A stretch of DNA of 64,000 nucleotides, taken from NCBI GenBank assembly GCA_030535245.1, contig JAUNBJ010000006.1:1-64000 (forward strand), written 5' to 3'. Of the stretch, positions 17,061-26,866 are shown in pieces. Source of the stretch: Planctomycetia bacterium (GTDB taxonomy: Bacteria > Planctomycetota > Planctomycetia > Pirellulales > Thermoguttaceae). Positions within the stretch are counted from its first letter, which is position 1. The number at the start of each line of letters is the position of its first letter. Position numbers and translations under genes: made by a program. The notes beneath the pieces were generated by a model. The model was not told the DNA's origin, did not search any database, and saw only the letters and a list, made by a program, of their open reading frames with translations.

Positions 17061-19097
17061 TCACCACAAATCGGTCTGCTTGTGAATCCATTCGTCGAGG
17101 GTGGTGCCTTCTTCCTCCAACACGTTTTCAAACGATTCGTCATCGTAAGGGCTTTCCGTGGAGGCGGTCTCCTCGTGAAAGGCGCTGCGAAGGATTCGTG
17201 GGGGGAGAAAACGGGTGGGGAGCACACGGCTGAACGCATCGCTCCAACTGGGGCCGATGTGGAAATACTTCATGGGGCAGGTAATGTACAGGTAGTCGCG
17301 GGCACGGGTCATGGCGACGTAAAACAGACGCAGCTCCTCGTCGATCTCCTCCGGACGCCCCGTGGAAAAGTCCGACGGGATGTTTCCATCGCTGGCATGG
17401 ATGATGTAAACGCTGTCCCATTCCAGCCCTTTTGCCGAATGGATGGTGCTCAGGTTGAGATAATCGTCGTCGATGTCCGGGCGGTCGGCAAATTCTTCGG
17501 AAGACTGCGGGGGATCCAGCACAAAATCGGCCAGCATTTCCCGTCGGCTGCGGAATTTTCCCGAAACGCTGGCAAGCTGTTCCAGATCGTTGTAGCGGGA
17601 ATCGGAATCGTGAGGATAAAGGTCTTGCAACAGGGGTTTGTAGAATTGGAGAACCGCGGAGATCTGTTCCTCAAGCGGCATCTTCTCGTCGGCAATGTTT
17701 TTCAGCAGCGTTACGGTGGGGAACCAGATTTTTTGGGTGGCTTTCGGAGGCGTCCAGGCACTCCAGACGTCGAAATTCCCCTCTGCCGTGCGTAAAAGTT
17801 GCAGCAGGCCGTTCGCTTTTTTCGGGCCGATTCCAGGCAGAAGGGTCAACATTCGCAGTCCGGCAGGGCGGTCGTTGGGATTTTCGACCAGCCGCAAAAA
17901 GGCCAGCAGATCCTTGACATGCGACGACTCCGTGAATTTCATCCCGCCATATTTGACATAGGGAATACGACGCCGCGTCAGCTCCACTTCCAGCCGGGTA
18001 CTGTGCGACGCGTTTCGGAACAACACCGCCTGCCGAACCAGCGGAATCCCCTGCTCCAAATGCTCCAGAATCCGCTCCACCACGTAGTTGGACTGAACGT
18101 CCTCGTCGTCACAACGGACAAATTCCGGCCGAACGCCCCCCTTTCGGGTGGAAAACAACGACTTGCGATAACGCTCTTTCAGCTGCGCCACAACCTGGTT
18201 CGTCGCGTCCAGGATCGGTTCGCAGCTCCGGTAATTTTCTTCAAGCGGCACAATTTTCGTGGCAGGGAACTTTTGGGGTAAATCCAGAATGTTCCGCACC
18301 GTCGCCGCGCGAAAGGAGTAAATCGACTGCGCGTCGTCCCCCACCACGGTCAGCCCCTCGCCAGTGGGAACCAAGCCGTACACGATGTCCGCCTGAATCA
18401 GGTTCGTGTCCTGATACTCGTCCACCAGCACCCAGTCAAAACGTCGGCGAATCCGTTCCCCGATCACCGAATGCCGCATCATCGCCAACCAGTAGAGCAA
18501 CAGATCGTCGTAATCCAACGTCGCGTCGGCCAGCTTGCGGCTCGTGTAGGCGTCGAACAGTTTCGCCAGCTCGTCGTGGAACTCCGCCAGCTTCGGATAG
18601 TAGAGGTTCAGAATCTCGAACAGCTTTTGCCGCGAATTGATGCACCGACTGTAAATCGACACGCACGTTCCCTTTTTCGGAAAACGTTGCTTCTCGGTTT
18701 TCAAATCCAGCTCGGAACGGACCAGGTTCATCAAATCTTCCTGATCGCCCCGGTCGATGATCGAGAAATTCGGCGGCAACCCCAGCGATTGACCATAAAT
18801 CCGCAACAGACGCATTCCCACGGCATGAAACGTCCCTCCCCAGATGGCCGACACGTTCTTTTCCTTCACCGCAGCATGATTCCACAAAAGCCGCTTCGCC
18901 CGGTCGACAAGCTCCGTCGCCGCCCGCCGTGTAAAGGTTAAAAGAAGAATCCGCTCCGGTTCCGCCCCCTGCGATACCAGATACGCCACCCGGTGCGCCA
19001 GCATGGTCGTCTTGCCCGTGCCCGCCCCGGCAACGACTAAAAGCGGCGAACGCCCATGCTCCACCGCTTCCCGTTGTGCTGCGTTCAGCCCGTCCAT
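17061..19097 (-). CDS. UvrD/Rep/PcrA-type superfamily 1 DNA helicase
   Basis: The 678-residue ATP-dependent 3'-5' helicase has all core motifs in order: LNAAQREAVEH (Q motif), VVAGAGTGKTTML (Walker A), LLLTFTRRAATEL (Ia), WVLVDEYQDTN (II), VVGDDAQSIYSFRAA (III), LEENYRSCEPILDAT (IV), LSTIHSAKGLEWDSVYI (V) and LFYVAMTRARDYLYI (VI). Such enzymes act in nucleotide excision and mismatch repair or fork restart; Rep, PcrA and UvrD cannot be separated here. The acidic C-terminal tail lacks the Tudor-like extension seen in PcrA. It starts 4 nt after the lpxA stop. Confidence 0.93.
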   Translation of the reverse strand: MDGLNAAQREAVEHGRSPLLVVAGAGTGKTTMLAHRVAYLVSQGAEPERILLLTFTRRAATELVDRAKRLLWNHAAVKEKNVSAIWGGTFHAVGMRLLRIYGQSLGLPPNFSIIDRGDQEDLMNLVRSELDLKTEKQRFPKKGTCVSIYSRCINSRQKLFEILNLYYPKLAEFHDELAKLFDAYTSRKLADATLDYDDLLLYWLAMMRHSVIGERIRRRFDWVLVDEYQDTNLIQADIVYGLVPTGEGLTVVGDDAQSIYSFRAATVRNILDLPQKFPATKIVPLEENYRSCEPILDATNQVVAQLKERYRKSLFSTRKGGVRPEFVRCDDEDVQSNYVVERILEHLEQGIPLVRQAVLFRNASHSTRLEVELTRRRIPYVKYGGMKFTESSHVKDLLAFLRLVENPNDRPAGLRMLTLLPGIGPKKANGLLQLLRTAEGNFDVWSAWTPPKATQKIWFPTVTLLKNIADEKMPLEEQISAVLQFYKPLLQDLYPHDSDSRYNDLEQLASVSGKFRSRREMLADFVLDPPQSSEEFADRPDIDDDYLNLSTIHSAKGLEWDSVYIIHASDGNIPSDFSTGRPEEIDEELRLFYVAMTRARDYLYITCPMKYFHIGPSWSDAFSRVLPTRFLPPRILRSAFHEETASTESPYDDESFENVLEEEGTTLDEWIHKQTDLW

Positions 19098-19101
19098 GGC
19101 C

Positions 19102-19989
19102 TCAACCCGTCACGCGAATCGCCTGGACCGATTCCTCCTCGGACACCCGTGAAACCATTTTCACGCGAGCCGACTCCGCTTCGTCAACACGCACCAGCTT
19201 CAACGGATTGCTGCGACGATCCAGAATAATACCACGCTTCTTCGCACCTTCCAGAAAATCGGCAAAATGCGACGCCATGCCACTCGGAAAACGACTCCGC
19301 AACGATTCCACAATCATCGGCCACGGATGGCGTTCCCCATAAAGCACCTTGTACGCCGCCTGAATCTGACGAATCTCCGCATTGGAAACGTTCGCACGAC
19401 GCAACCCAATCAGGTTCACCCCCACCGCAAGCGACGTGCCCCCGTCAACCGTCACGAACGGAGGGACATCCTGCACAATCAACGCCGTGCCCCCCACCAT
19501 GGCAAACATCCCAATCCGACAGAATTGATGCACCCCCACCAGCCCCGAAATGTTGGCATGATCCTCTACCTGGACGTGTCCGGCGAGCATGGCGTTGTTC
19601 GTAAGAATAATGTGGTTCCCAAAGACACAATCGTGAGCGATATGCGCCCCGGCCATGATAAAATTGGAATCCCCCACCTGCGTGCATTTGTCCGGATACA
19701 TGGCACAGTGAATCGTACAATGTTCCCGAATCGTGTTGTCCCGTCCAATAATCAACCCGCCGTACGGTTCCGTCATATGGATATGCTGCGGACGATGCCC
19801 CAAAATCGACCCCTCACAGACGACGTTGCCCTCCCCCAGCGTTGTTCCCCGCTTCACGGAAACCCGAGGTTCCAAAACGCAGCCGCTTTCAATGACGGTT
19901 CCGGCTTCCACAATAGCAAACGGACCGATTTCGACATTCGAAGCAATCTTTGCCTCGGAACTGACGATGGCTGTTGGATGTATATTCAC
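19102..19989 (-). CDS. lpxA: UDP-N-acetylglucosamine O-acyltransferase
   Basis: LpxA catalyses the first step of lipid A synthesis, moving a hydroxyacyl chain from ACP to UDP-GlcNAc. The protein starts MNIHPTAIVSSEAKIA and shows hexapeptide repeats through residue ~190. The catalytic His lies in GDSNFIMAGAHIAHDC near residue 124. The C-terminal helical domain (IRQIQAAYKVLYGE) is present. At 295 residues it is longer than the usual ~262, with about 30 extra residues at the C-terminus (RRSNPLKL...). The gene supports an LPS-type outer membrane and is transcribed ahead of the helicase gene. Confidence 0.93.
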   Translation of the reverse strand: MNIHPTAIVSSEAKIASNVEIGPFAIVEAGTVIESGCVLEPRVSVKRGTTLGEGNVVCEGSILGHRPQHIHMTEPYGGLIIGRDNTIREHCTIHCAMYPDKCTQVGDSNFIMAGAHIAHDCVFGNHIILTNNAMLAGHVQVEDHANISGLVGVHQFCRIGMFAMVGGTALIVQDVPPFVTVDGGTSLAVGVNLIGLRRANVSNAEIRQIQAAYKVLYGERHPWPMIVESLRSRFPSGMASHFADFLEGAKKRGIILDRRSNPLKLVRVDEAESARVKMVSRVSEEESVQAIRVTG

Positions 19990-20365
19990 AGTCTCTTCCT
20001 TAATCTGGCGGACAATCGGCGGAAATTCGTTTCAGGAACCCGCACTGGAAAGACCCACGCCCTTCCCAGTGGATTCCCAACATCTATATTAGTAACCATT
20101 CTATGACGAACGGAAATTTTTTTCAATCCGGGTTTATCAAAAAAAGGAACAAATAATTGTTTTTTTCGGAAAATATCGCAGTTGATAGGGATTGCACAAA
20201 ATAGGAAATCTACTTTTTCCAAACGTTCTTCCCCCAACGGAGTAAAATTTCTGTTATTTTCCCAAATTTTGAAATTTATACAAGCCCCCTCTGGGAGAAA
20301 TTTTCAAAAGAGGCTATACTATAAGGGTTGTCCGTCGTGAAAGGTCGGAGGAAAGAGGAGGAATC
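19990..20365. other. AT-rich divergent intergenic region
   Basis: The region separates lpxA (-) from the TPR/zinc-ribbon/hemB operon (+). It is AT-rich with homopolymer runs (20115-20170). A possible -10 box TATACT lies at 20315-20320 and AGGAGG precedes the TPR gene, but I see no convincing -35. No gene or repeat found. Confidence 0.4.
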
Positions 20366-20716
20366 ATGCCTGAAACCAAAGAATCCCGCTATGACGAAGC
20401 GGTAAATCTGAAGGCTGCCGGAAAAACCGACGCCGCTATCGAATCCATGGAAAAATTGTGTGTCGATTTTCCCGAATACGCTCTGCCGCACGCCGCGTTG
20501 AGCATGTGGTATACTACCGCCGCCAACTCGGTCAAGGCAATGGAACATGCCACGCGGGTCTGCGAGCTGGAACCGGAAGATCCGTTCAGCTTCATTGCCA
20601 TGTCCGCCCTGGCCGTGAAATCTGGCGACCACAAAGCTGCGGAGGAAGCCCTCGGCAAAGTCCGCATGATCCAATTGAAACACCTCATGGAACAACAAAA
20701 ACAACAGGAATCCTGA
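20366..20716 (+). CDS. Small cytoplasmic TPR protein
   Basis: The protein has 116 residues with no signal peptide. Tetratricopeptide helices are visible: AVNLKAAGKTDAAIESMEKL, then ALPHAALSMWYTTAANSVKA and MEHATRVCELEPEDPFSFIA, then a third pair. It is small enough to be one protein-interaction platform. The start has a strong AGGAGG site. The zinc-ribbon protein gene begins 24 nt downstream, followed by hemB, making a three-gene operon. No specific role can be read. Confidence 0.75.
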   Translation: MPETKESRYDEAVNLKAAGKTDAAIESMEKLCVDFPEYALPHAALSMWYTTAANSVKAMEHATRVCELEPEDPFSFIAMSALAVKSGDHKAAEEALGKVRMIQLKHLMEQQKQQES

Positions 20717-20740
20717 CCCCCGACAAGACCGGAGTTTGCC

Positions 20741-21415
20741 ATGGCTGAAATCCTTCGCGTGCAATGTTTTTCCTGCGAATCCGTCATGAAAATCCGTGCC
20801 GACCTTGCGGGTCGGGCGGCGAAATGTCCGGCGTGCGGGGCGTATTTTATCGTCCCCAAAGCCAGTGGCGTGGCGGTGGAACCGTCTTTGGAGATGATCA
20901 AAAAACTCAAAGAGCGGGCCGAGGAAAAGAACCGAATCGAAGTCAAGCCGGAAGAAATCGAAACGATTCACCCGGTGGAGCACCCCCACAGACTGAACCC
21001 GGAAAACCGATACGTCATTCTGGATTCCAGCCGGTTGGTAGCCTACTGGCAGACCGGAAAGGGGTGGCAGGTTCCAGCAGCTGGCAAACTGGTTCCCGCC
21101 CGACGGCAACCCGACCTGCTCCCCAAACAGGGGGATTTCACGCTGGTGGAGCTGCAACTGAACACAATGCCGGAGGGAATTCGGTTGACGGGGATGCAGA
21201 TTTTCAAATTGGCCCGGCAGTATTCCGTCACTCGGCTGGCGGGCGACGAGTTCGCCGTGCTGGAGACCATCACCGGACATGCGGGGCTGTTGCGTCCCCA
21301 GAAAATGGCCCTGCTCGAAACGCTTCGGAAATATTTCATGCGGGAAACCTGGTCGGAAAATAAAAAAATCTACGCGTACCTGACCAACTTCACGGTACTG
21401 TTCGAGGAATCATAA
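20741..21415 (+). CDS. Zinc-ribbon-containing protein of unknown function
   Basis: The N-terminus carries a CxxC...CxxC zinc ribbon: [27 protein letters not shown] (ligand cysteines near 9, 12, 31 and 34), a small module very common in planctomycete proteins. It is followed by a charged helix ([12 protein letters not shown]) and a ~130-residue C-terminal domain I do not recognise (with FTLVELQLN and [15 protein letters not shown]). No membrane segment, 224 residues. It lies between the TPR gene and hemB (10 nt gap). Confidence 0.65.
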   Translation: MAEILRVQCFSCESVMKIRADLAGRAAKCPACGAYFIVPKASGVAVEPSLEMIKKLKERAEEKNRIEVKPEEIETIHPVEHPHRLNPENRYVILDSSRLVAYWQTGKGWQVPAAGKLVPARRQPDLLPKQGDFTLVELQLNTMPEGIRLTGMQIFKLARQYSVTRLAGDEFAVLETITGHAGLLRPQKMALLETLRKYFMRETWSENKKIYAYLTNFTVLFEES

Positions 21416-21425
21416 AGGGAAGAAA

Positions 21426-22427
21426 ATGGAAGATTACGACAGTTACATGCCGGTACGTCCCCGGCGATTGCGCCAGAATCCGGCCATACGGAATTTAGTG
21501 ACGGAATACCGCGTCACGCCTCAGCGATTGATCCTGCCGTTGTTCGTGTGCGAGGGGTCGCAAGTCCGACGGGAAATCCCCTCCATGCCGGGCGTGTTTC
21601 AAATGTCGCTCGACGTGCTGGCTGAGGAAGTCCGCGAAATCGAGGGGCTGGGAATCGGCGGGATCCTGCTTTTCGGCATTCCCGAAAAAAAAGACGAGAT
21701 CGGTTCCGATGCCCTTTCCCCCGAAGGAATCATTGCCCGTGCGGTTCGGACGGTGAAAAAAACGACGCCGAATCTGCTCTGCGTGACGGACGTCTGCTTT
21801 TGCGAGTACACGTCGCACGGGCATTGCGGGGCACTGCGTAAGATCGGCGGGCGGATGGACGTCGACAACGACGCGACGCTGGAGCTGCTTCAGAAACAGG
21901 TGCTGGTGCAGGCCGACGCGGGGGTCGATATGGTGGCCCCAAGCGGCATGATGGACGGCATGGTCGGAGCGATTCGCGAGGCGTTCGACGACAACGGCTA
22001 CGAGCACCTCCCCATCATGAGCTACGCGGTAAAATATGCCAGCGCATTTTACGGGCCGTTCCGGGACGCGGCGGACAGTGCCCCGCAGTTCGGCGACCGT
22101 CGCAGTTACCAGATGTCCCCGGCGGCAGTGGCGGAATCGGCATTGCGGGAGGTCGAGTTGGATCTGGGCGAGGGGGCCGATATTATCATGGTCAAACCAG
22201 CCCTGGCGTACCTCGATATTGTGCGGCTGGTACATGACAGTTACCCCGATATTCCGCTGGCGACGTACAACGTTTCGGGAGAGTACAGCATGGTCAAGGC
22301 GGCCGCCGCTGCGGGCTGGATCGACGAGAAACGAGTGGTGCTGGAATCCCTGACGGCCATGGTACGTGCCGGGGCGGGAATCATCATCACCTACTGGGCC
22401 AAAGACGTGGCGTACTCCATCAGCTGA
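21426..22427 (+). CDS. hemB: Delta-aminolevulinic acid dehydratase (porphobilinogen synthase)
   Basis: HemB condenses two 5-aminolevulinate molecules to porphobilinogen in haem and tetrapyrrole synthesis. The 333 residues are standard. Diagnostic segments are [15 protein letters not shown] at the N-terminus, [14 protein letters not shown] (metal-binding region, here with Cys positions), [19 protein letters not shown] with the first Schiff-base Lys, and [12 protein letters not shown] with the second. The [14 protein letters not shown] segment fits the zinc-using type. It is the last gene of the TPR/zinc-ribbon operon and convergent with the SGNH hydrolase. Confidence 0.96.
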   Translation: MEDYDSYMPVRPRRLRQNPAIRNLVTEYRVTPQRLILPLFVCEGSQVRREIPSMPGVFQMSLDVLAEEVREIEGLGIGGILLFGIPEKKDEIGSDALSPEGIIARAVRTVKKTTPNLLCVTDVCFCEYTSHGHCGALRKIGGRMDVDNDATLELLQKQVLVQADAGVDMVAPSGMMDGMVGAIREAFDDNGYEHLPIMSYAVKYASAFYGPFRDAADSAPQFGDRRSYQMSPAAVAESALREVELDLGEGADIIMVKPALAYLDIVRLVHDSYPDIPLATYNVSGEYSMVKAAAAAGWIDEKRVVLESLTAMVRAGAGIIITYWAKDVAYSIS

Positions 22428-22450
22428 CGCCACGCCCTGTAGAACCCCTT

Positions 22451-23785
22451 TCAGCGAATCGTGTAAACATGCTTCACCGGCCGGGCCGCTTCCCGCATTG
22501 CCTGAGTCTGCTCGGCCAGCGTGGAAACCACTTCCGCCCGGTTCGGCCAACCCTTCACATAATCCGGAACTTTGGCCTCAAAATAACCGTTCTTGTTTTG
22601 CAAACCGTTGTAATGCGCCATGGCCGCTTCCAGATCGTCCGGGTTGCAATGCCGGCGTAAATACCACCGCACCGCCGCGTAATTGCGAAGAATCCGCTCC
22701 GTGGCCGCCCGTGCATCCCCCAGCAGACGCACCTGCTGCGCCTGAGCGTACTGCGGCGTGTTCGCGTTTGTCGCCAGATTAATTCCCGCTTCCAGCTCCC
22801 CCTTCGTGTAGGTTCCCACGACTTTTCCGTCGATGGAAAGCTCGTACGAATCCTTGGAAAGCCCCGAAATACGCAACGTTTCCTGGTTCAAATCCTGCGT
22901 GAACGGAATCAGCTCCAGCACCGAAACGGCCTCTGGATTCACCGGGTACGGCAACGCGTTTTCTAACACCGTAAACGTGAGCGTGCCGTTTTCCGACACC
23001 ACCTCCGAGACCGTCGCATTCTCCGCCTGGAGGATTTTCCCGTCCGCCGACAACGCCACGTTGGAAACCAACGCCGGAGCACCCTGCTCTTTCAGGAAAA
23101 GATACGCCATCATCAAATGCCCCGCCTGCCTCGGATGAACGCGGTCGGGGCCAACGATGGTGAACTGCGGGTCTTTTTTCTGCTGCTCCAGATTCAGAGC
23201 AATCATCGGCCCGCTGAAATCGACCAGCGTCGCATGATTTTCCGCCGCCAGCTTTTTCGCAAACTCCCCGCACCGGGCCAATCCCGCCGTGCAACCCGGA
23301 TTGTTGTTGTCCCGGTCGTTGACGCACGTGTCGTCATACGGCGACGGCGTGCTGTACATCAGCGTAACGCCCGGCAAATGCTTCTGCAATTCCTGCGTCA
23401 ATCGGACCATGTTGTTTTCATGGTTTTTCAACGCGCCCGCCTGCCTTGCCAACTGCTCCGGCGTGGGATTCAGGGAAAAATTGCCCCGGCCAACGTCGTT
23501 CATGCCGAACATGAGAAACACCGTATCCGGCTTCTTCACATACACGTCTTCTTCCAGACGCCCCTGGCACCCCCCCGCCGTGTCGCCGGAAACCCCCGCG
23601 TTGAACATGCGAACGTCCCGGTCCGGGAACCGCGTCACGTAGTACGTATAAACGTTGTAGTGGAAAATACCACCATGCGTGATGCTGTCTCCCAGAAAGC
23701 AGACGTTCTGCCCATTCTGAAAAACTTCCGCACTTGCAAACGTCGTAAACCAGGCAAGCACTACGGCCAGCAATAATTTTTTCAT
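22451..23785 (-). CDS. Secreted SGNH/GDSL-family hydrolase
   Basis: The 444-residue protein starts MKKLLLAVVLAWFTTFASA, a signal peptide. Block I is CFLGDSITHGG (nucleophile Ser), block III is MFGMNDVGRGN with the oxyanion Asn, and block V is DRVHPRQAGH supplying catalytic Asp/His. Such proteins are carbohydrate esterases or lipases. The C-terminal ~190 residues form a second helical region as in planctomycete SGNH esterases. The gene begins 36 nt after gyrA on the same strand, perhaps only by read-through. The substrate is unknown; sugar-ester deacetylation is plausible. Confidence 0.85.
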   Translation of the reverse strand: MKKLLLAVVLAWFTTFASAEVFQNGQNVCFLGDSITHGGIFHYNVYTYYVTRFPDRDVRMFNAGVSGDTAGGCQGRLEEDVYVKKPDTVFLMFGMNDVGRGNFSLNPTPEQLARQAGALKNHENNMVRLTQELQKHLPGVTLMYSTPSPYDDTCVNDRDNNNPGCTAGLARCGEFAKKLAAENHATLVDFSGPMIALNLEQQKKDPQFTIVGPDRVHPRQAGHLMMAYLFLKEQGAPALVSNVALSADGKILQAENATVSEVVSENGTLTFTVLENALPYPVNPEAVSVLELIPFTQDLNQETLRISGLSKDSYELSIDGKVVGTYTKGELEAGINLATNANTPQYAQAQQVRLLGDARAATERILRNYAAVRWYLRRHCNPDDLEAAMAHYNGLQNKNGYFEAKVPDYVKGWPNRAEVVSTLAEQTQAMREAARPVKHVYTIR

Positions 23786-23821
23786 GACAGGGTTCCTTAA
23801 AATAAAAGGGAGGGAAAATTT

Positions 23822-26560
23822 CTAAAATTCGGCGTCCTCTTCCGGCACATCCTCCTCACGCGGGACGGTACGGATGCCGACCAATGCGTCGCCGTCGTCC
23901 ACGTTCATCACCCGAACGCCCTGCGTACCGCGGCTGGTCATGCGGACGTCGTTGACTTCAATGCGCTGAATCTTGCCGCGAGCGGTCATCATCAGAATCT
24001 GCTCGTCAGGATGAATCGCCAGACACCCCACCACCGGCCCGGTTTTGCTATTAATCCGCATGTCGAGAACCCCCTGGCAACCACGGGTCTGCCGACGATA
24101 CGACTTGGCACTGGCGTCGAACTGATCCTCCGACTCCGACGTGGATTCCGGTTCCGATTCCGAAACGTCGCTGTCGTTCTCCGCATCCATCGCCTCTTTC
24201 GCAAGCTGGGCGGCCGAAGTAATCCCCGAACCAAACGGCGTCTGCTTGCCGTAGCCGTTTTCGGTAATCGTCAGCAGGTTGGCGTCCGGACGGGCAATCG
24301 CCATGCCAATCACGCTGTCCCCCGCCTTGAGCTTGATTCCCCGAACCCCCGTCGCCGTGCGACCCATCGGTCGAACGTCGGTATGGTCGAACCGAATGGC
24401 CCGACCGTTGCGGGTGGACAACACAACATCCTCCCCCGGCCCCACAATATCCACCCCGATCAACTCGTCGTCGTCACGCAGATTGATCGCGATCAAACCC
24501 GCCTTGCGGGGGTTGCGATAATCCGAAAGATTGGTCTTTTTAATGACCCCCTTCTTCGTCGCCATGACCAGATAACGGTCGGGTTCGTCGAAATTGCGAA
24601 TCGCACGGCACTCGGCAATCGTTTCTTCCTTGTCCAACGCAAGGAAATTCACAATCGCCCGCCCCATTGCGTCGCGAGCCGCTTCGGGAATCTGGTAAAT
24701 CTTCCGCCAGTACACCTTCCCCTTGTTCGTGAAGAACATCAGATAATCGTGCGTGCTGCCGACGACCAGATGCTGGATCGGATCGGCATTCTTCGTGCGA
24801 GCACCTTTCATCCCCTTGCCACCGCGACGCTGCGACTTGAACGTGGCCGACGAGGTACGTTTGATATACCCCCCCGCCGTGATGGAAACGACCATGTTTT
24901 CCTCCATGATCAAATCCTCCGGCGTGGCGTCGAGATCCACCGCCTCGATCCCCGTGCGACGCATGTCGCCGTACTTGTCCCGCATCTCCTCCAAATCCTG
25001 GCGGATGATCGCGTAAATGTTGTCGTCCGACGACAGAATCCGGTTGTACTCCGTGATGTCCGCCAAAAGCTGATGGTACTCGTCCGCAAGCTTCTCCTGC
25101 TCCAGATTGACCAACTGCCCCAACGTCATGCGAAGGATCGCATCCACCTGCACCGGCGAGAGGTAATAATCCTCCTGACGCCCATAGTCGGCAGCAAAAT
25201 TCGCAAACCCTTCCTCCCCAAGCGCCCGCTCGATAAGCGCCGCAGGACACCGAATCTCCGTCAGCAGACGCTGCTTCGCCTCCACCTGCGTTTTGGACGT
25301 CCGAATGACACGAATCACCTGGTCGATGTTCGCGTGGGCCAACAACAACCCCTCCACCGTATGCTTCCGCTGGCGGGCTTTGGCCAAAAGGAACATCGTC
25401 CGACGCCGAATCACGTTCAGACGGTGACGGAGGAATTCCTCCAACATCTCTTTCAGCGTCAGGATACGCGGCTTGCCGTCGACAAGCGCCAGCAATATAA
25501 TCGAGAACCCCGCCTGCAACGGCGAAAACTGGTAAAGCTGATTCAGCACCACGTTCGGATCCGCGTCCCGCTTCAATTCCAGAATCAGACGCACCGGCTC
25601 CTTCAAATCACTTTCGTTGCGGATTGCGGAAATCCCCTCGATTCGCCCCGACGTGACCAACTCGGCAATTTTCTCCTCCACCCGGTCGCGCGCCTGCTGG
25701 TACGGAATTTCCGTTACCACAATCCGCGAACGGTTGTTCTTCATCTCCTCAATTTTCGCGCGGGCACGCACCACAATATTGCTGCGTCCCGTGGCATACC
25801 CCCGAAGGATGCCGCTTTTGCCGCAGATAATCCCCCCCGTCGGGAAGTCCGGCCCCTTCACAATATCCATCAACCCCAAAATCGACACGCCCGGATCGTC
25901 AATCACCCGAATCAACGCGTTGCAGATTTCCGTTAGATTGTGCGGCGGAATCGACGTGGCCATCCCCACCGCAATCCCGTTCGCCCCGTTCACCAACAGG
26001 TTCGGGAACTTCGACGGCAGCACCACCGGTTCCGTCCGGCTCTCGTCGTACGTCGGCACAAAGTCCACCGTGTCGAGCTTCAAATCCTCCAGCATGAGCG
26101 ACGCAAACCGCGACATGCGGGCCTCAGTATATCGCATGGCCGCCGGCGGCAACCCCGCAATCGACCCGAAATTCCCCTGCTTGTCGATCAGCACGTAGCG
26201 CAAATTCCACTCCTGCGCCAGCCGCACCATCGTCGGATAAACGATACTCTCACCATGCGGGTGGTAATTTCCCGACGTATCACCGCAGATTTTCGCACTT
26301 TTAACCCGCGACGCCGTGGGGCCGAGATTCAAATCGTTCATCGCCACCAGCACACGCCGCTGCGACGGTTTCAGACCATCGTGAACATTCGGCAACGCCC
26401 GGCTCACAATGACGCTCATCGCGTACGTCAGGTAGCTGGTCTTCATCTCGTCTTCGACGTTGAACTCCACTACCCTGCCGCCGTCAACCACCTCGGCCTC
26501 CGGCATGTTTTCCATCGATTCGTTTTCCGGATTCACCGGCAAATCTGCATCATCAGCCAC
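23822..26560 (-). CDS. gyrA: DNA gyrase subunit A
   Basis: GyrA is the cleavage/rejoining subunit of gyrase. The 912-residue protein shows ALPNVHDGLKPSQRRVL, the region containing AAMRYTEARMSR with the catalytic Tyr, AVGMATSIPPHNL, and the gyrase-specific GyrA box QRRGGKG at SQRRGGKGMKGAR, so it is GyrA rather than ParC. In the quinolone-resistance region the sequence is HPHGESIVYPT: Ser83 (E. coli numbering) is retained but Asp87 is Pro. The C-terminal domain has an acidic Ser/Glu/Asp-rich insert (DAENDSDVSESEPESTSESE). A palindrome lies upstream at 26612-26635. Confidence 0.96.
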   Translation of the reverse strand: MADDADLPVNPENESMENMPEAEVVDGGRVVEFNVEDEMKTSYLTYAMSVIVSRALPNVHDGLKPSQRRVLVAMNDLNLGPTASRVKSAKICGDTSGNYHPHGESIVYPTMVRLAQEWNLRYVLIDKQGNFGSIAGLPPAAMRYTEARMSRFASLMLEDLKLDTVDFVPTYDESRTEPVVLPSKFPNLLVNGANGIAVGMATSIPPHNLTEICNALIRVIDDPGVSILGLMDIVKGPDFPTGGIICGKSGILRGYATGRSNIVVRARAKIEEMKNNRSRIVVTEIPYQQARDRVEEKIAELVTSGRIEGISAIRNESDLKEPVRLILELKRDADPNVVLNQLYQFSPLQAGFSIILLALVDGKPRILTLKEMLEEFLRHRLNVIRRRTMFLLAKARQRKHTVEGLLLAHANIDQVIRVIRTSKTQVEAKQRLLTEIRCPAALIERALGEEGFANFAADYGRQEDYYLSPVQVDAILRMTLGQLVNLEQEKLADEYHQLLADITEYNRILSSDDNIYAIIRQDLEEMRDKYGDMRRTGIEAVDLDATPEDLIMEENMVVSITAGGYIKRTSSATFKSQRRGGKGMKGARTKNADPIQHLVVGSTHDYLMFFTNKGKVYWRKIYQIPEAARDAMGRAIVNFLALDKEETIAECRAIRNFDEPDRYLVMATKKGVIKKTNLSDYRNPRKAGLIAINLRDDDELIGVDIVGPGEDVVLSTRNGRAIRFDHTDVRPMGRTATGVRGIKLKAGDSVIGMAIARPDANLLTITENGYGKQTPFGSGITSAAQLAKEAMDAENDSDVSESEPESTSESEDQFDASAKSYRRQTRGCQGVLDMRINSKTGPVVGCLAIHPDEQILMMTARGKIQRIEVNDVRMTSRGTQGVRVMNVDDGDALVGIRTVPREEDVPEEDAEF

Positions 26561-26611
26561 GGAATTACCTTCCCCTATAATATATTGTAGAAAAACACAA
26601 AATACACCGTC

Positions 26612-26635
26612 ATTTTAGCAGGTTTCCGCTAAAAT
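26612..26635 (-). promoter_or_regulatory. Perfect dyad upstream of gyrA
   Basis: ATTTTAGC and GCTAAAAT form an exact 8-bp inverted repeat with an 8-nt loop, centred about 63 nt before the gyrA start. It could be an operator or a transcript hairpin. No firm promoter boxes were identified beside it. Confidence 0.35.
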
Positions 26636-26667
26636 ACAAGGGGTCGGGCAATCAAATTCGCATCAGG

Positions 26668-26845
26668 GGGTGCGATCAAACTTTCTGCGCGCCGTACGAA
26701 TTCCCCTTCTTTGAAGGGGGGTAGTTCCGAAGTGGTGAACGCTTTCCCAAGTTTAAAACACCCCGCGAGCCTCGGCTGCCACCCCTCTGAAAAGAGGGGA
26801 ATTACCCCATCTCGCCCAAACTCGCAAGGAAATTTGATCGCACCC
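26668..26845. mobile_element. MITE-like element, copy A
   Basis: The ends GGGTGCGATCAAA and TTTGATCGCACCC are inverted repeats. Inside are the arms ccccttctttgaaggggg and cccctctgaaaagagggg, plus a stretch matching copies B and C. The 178-bp element is non-coding and shorter than the others because the internal tacgcccgtagggc segment is missing. The target duplication is not clear here. It lies between gyrA and a membrane protein gene. Confidence 0.75.
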
Positions 26846-26866
26846 CTCACAGAAAGAATCAGATTC

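Noticed and set aside
24011-25936. Long open frame on the plus strand antisense to gyrA
   Set aside because: Arg/His/Pro-rich composition typical of the shadow of a GC-rich codon third position; no start signals, and gyrA is certain on the other strand.
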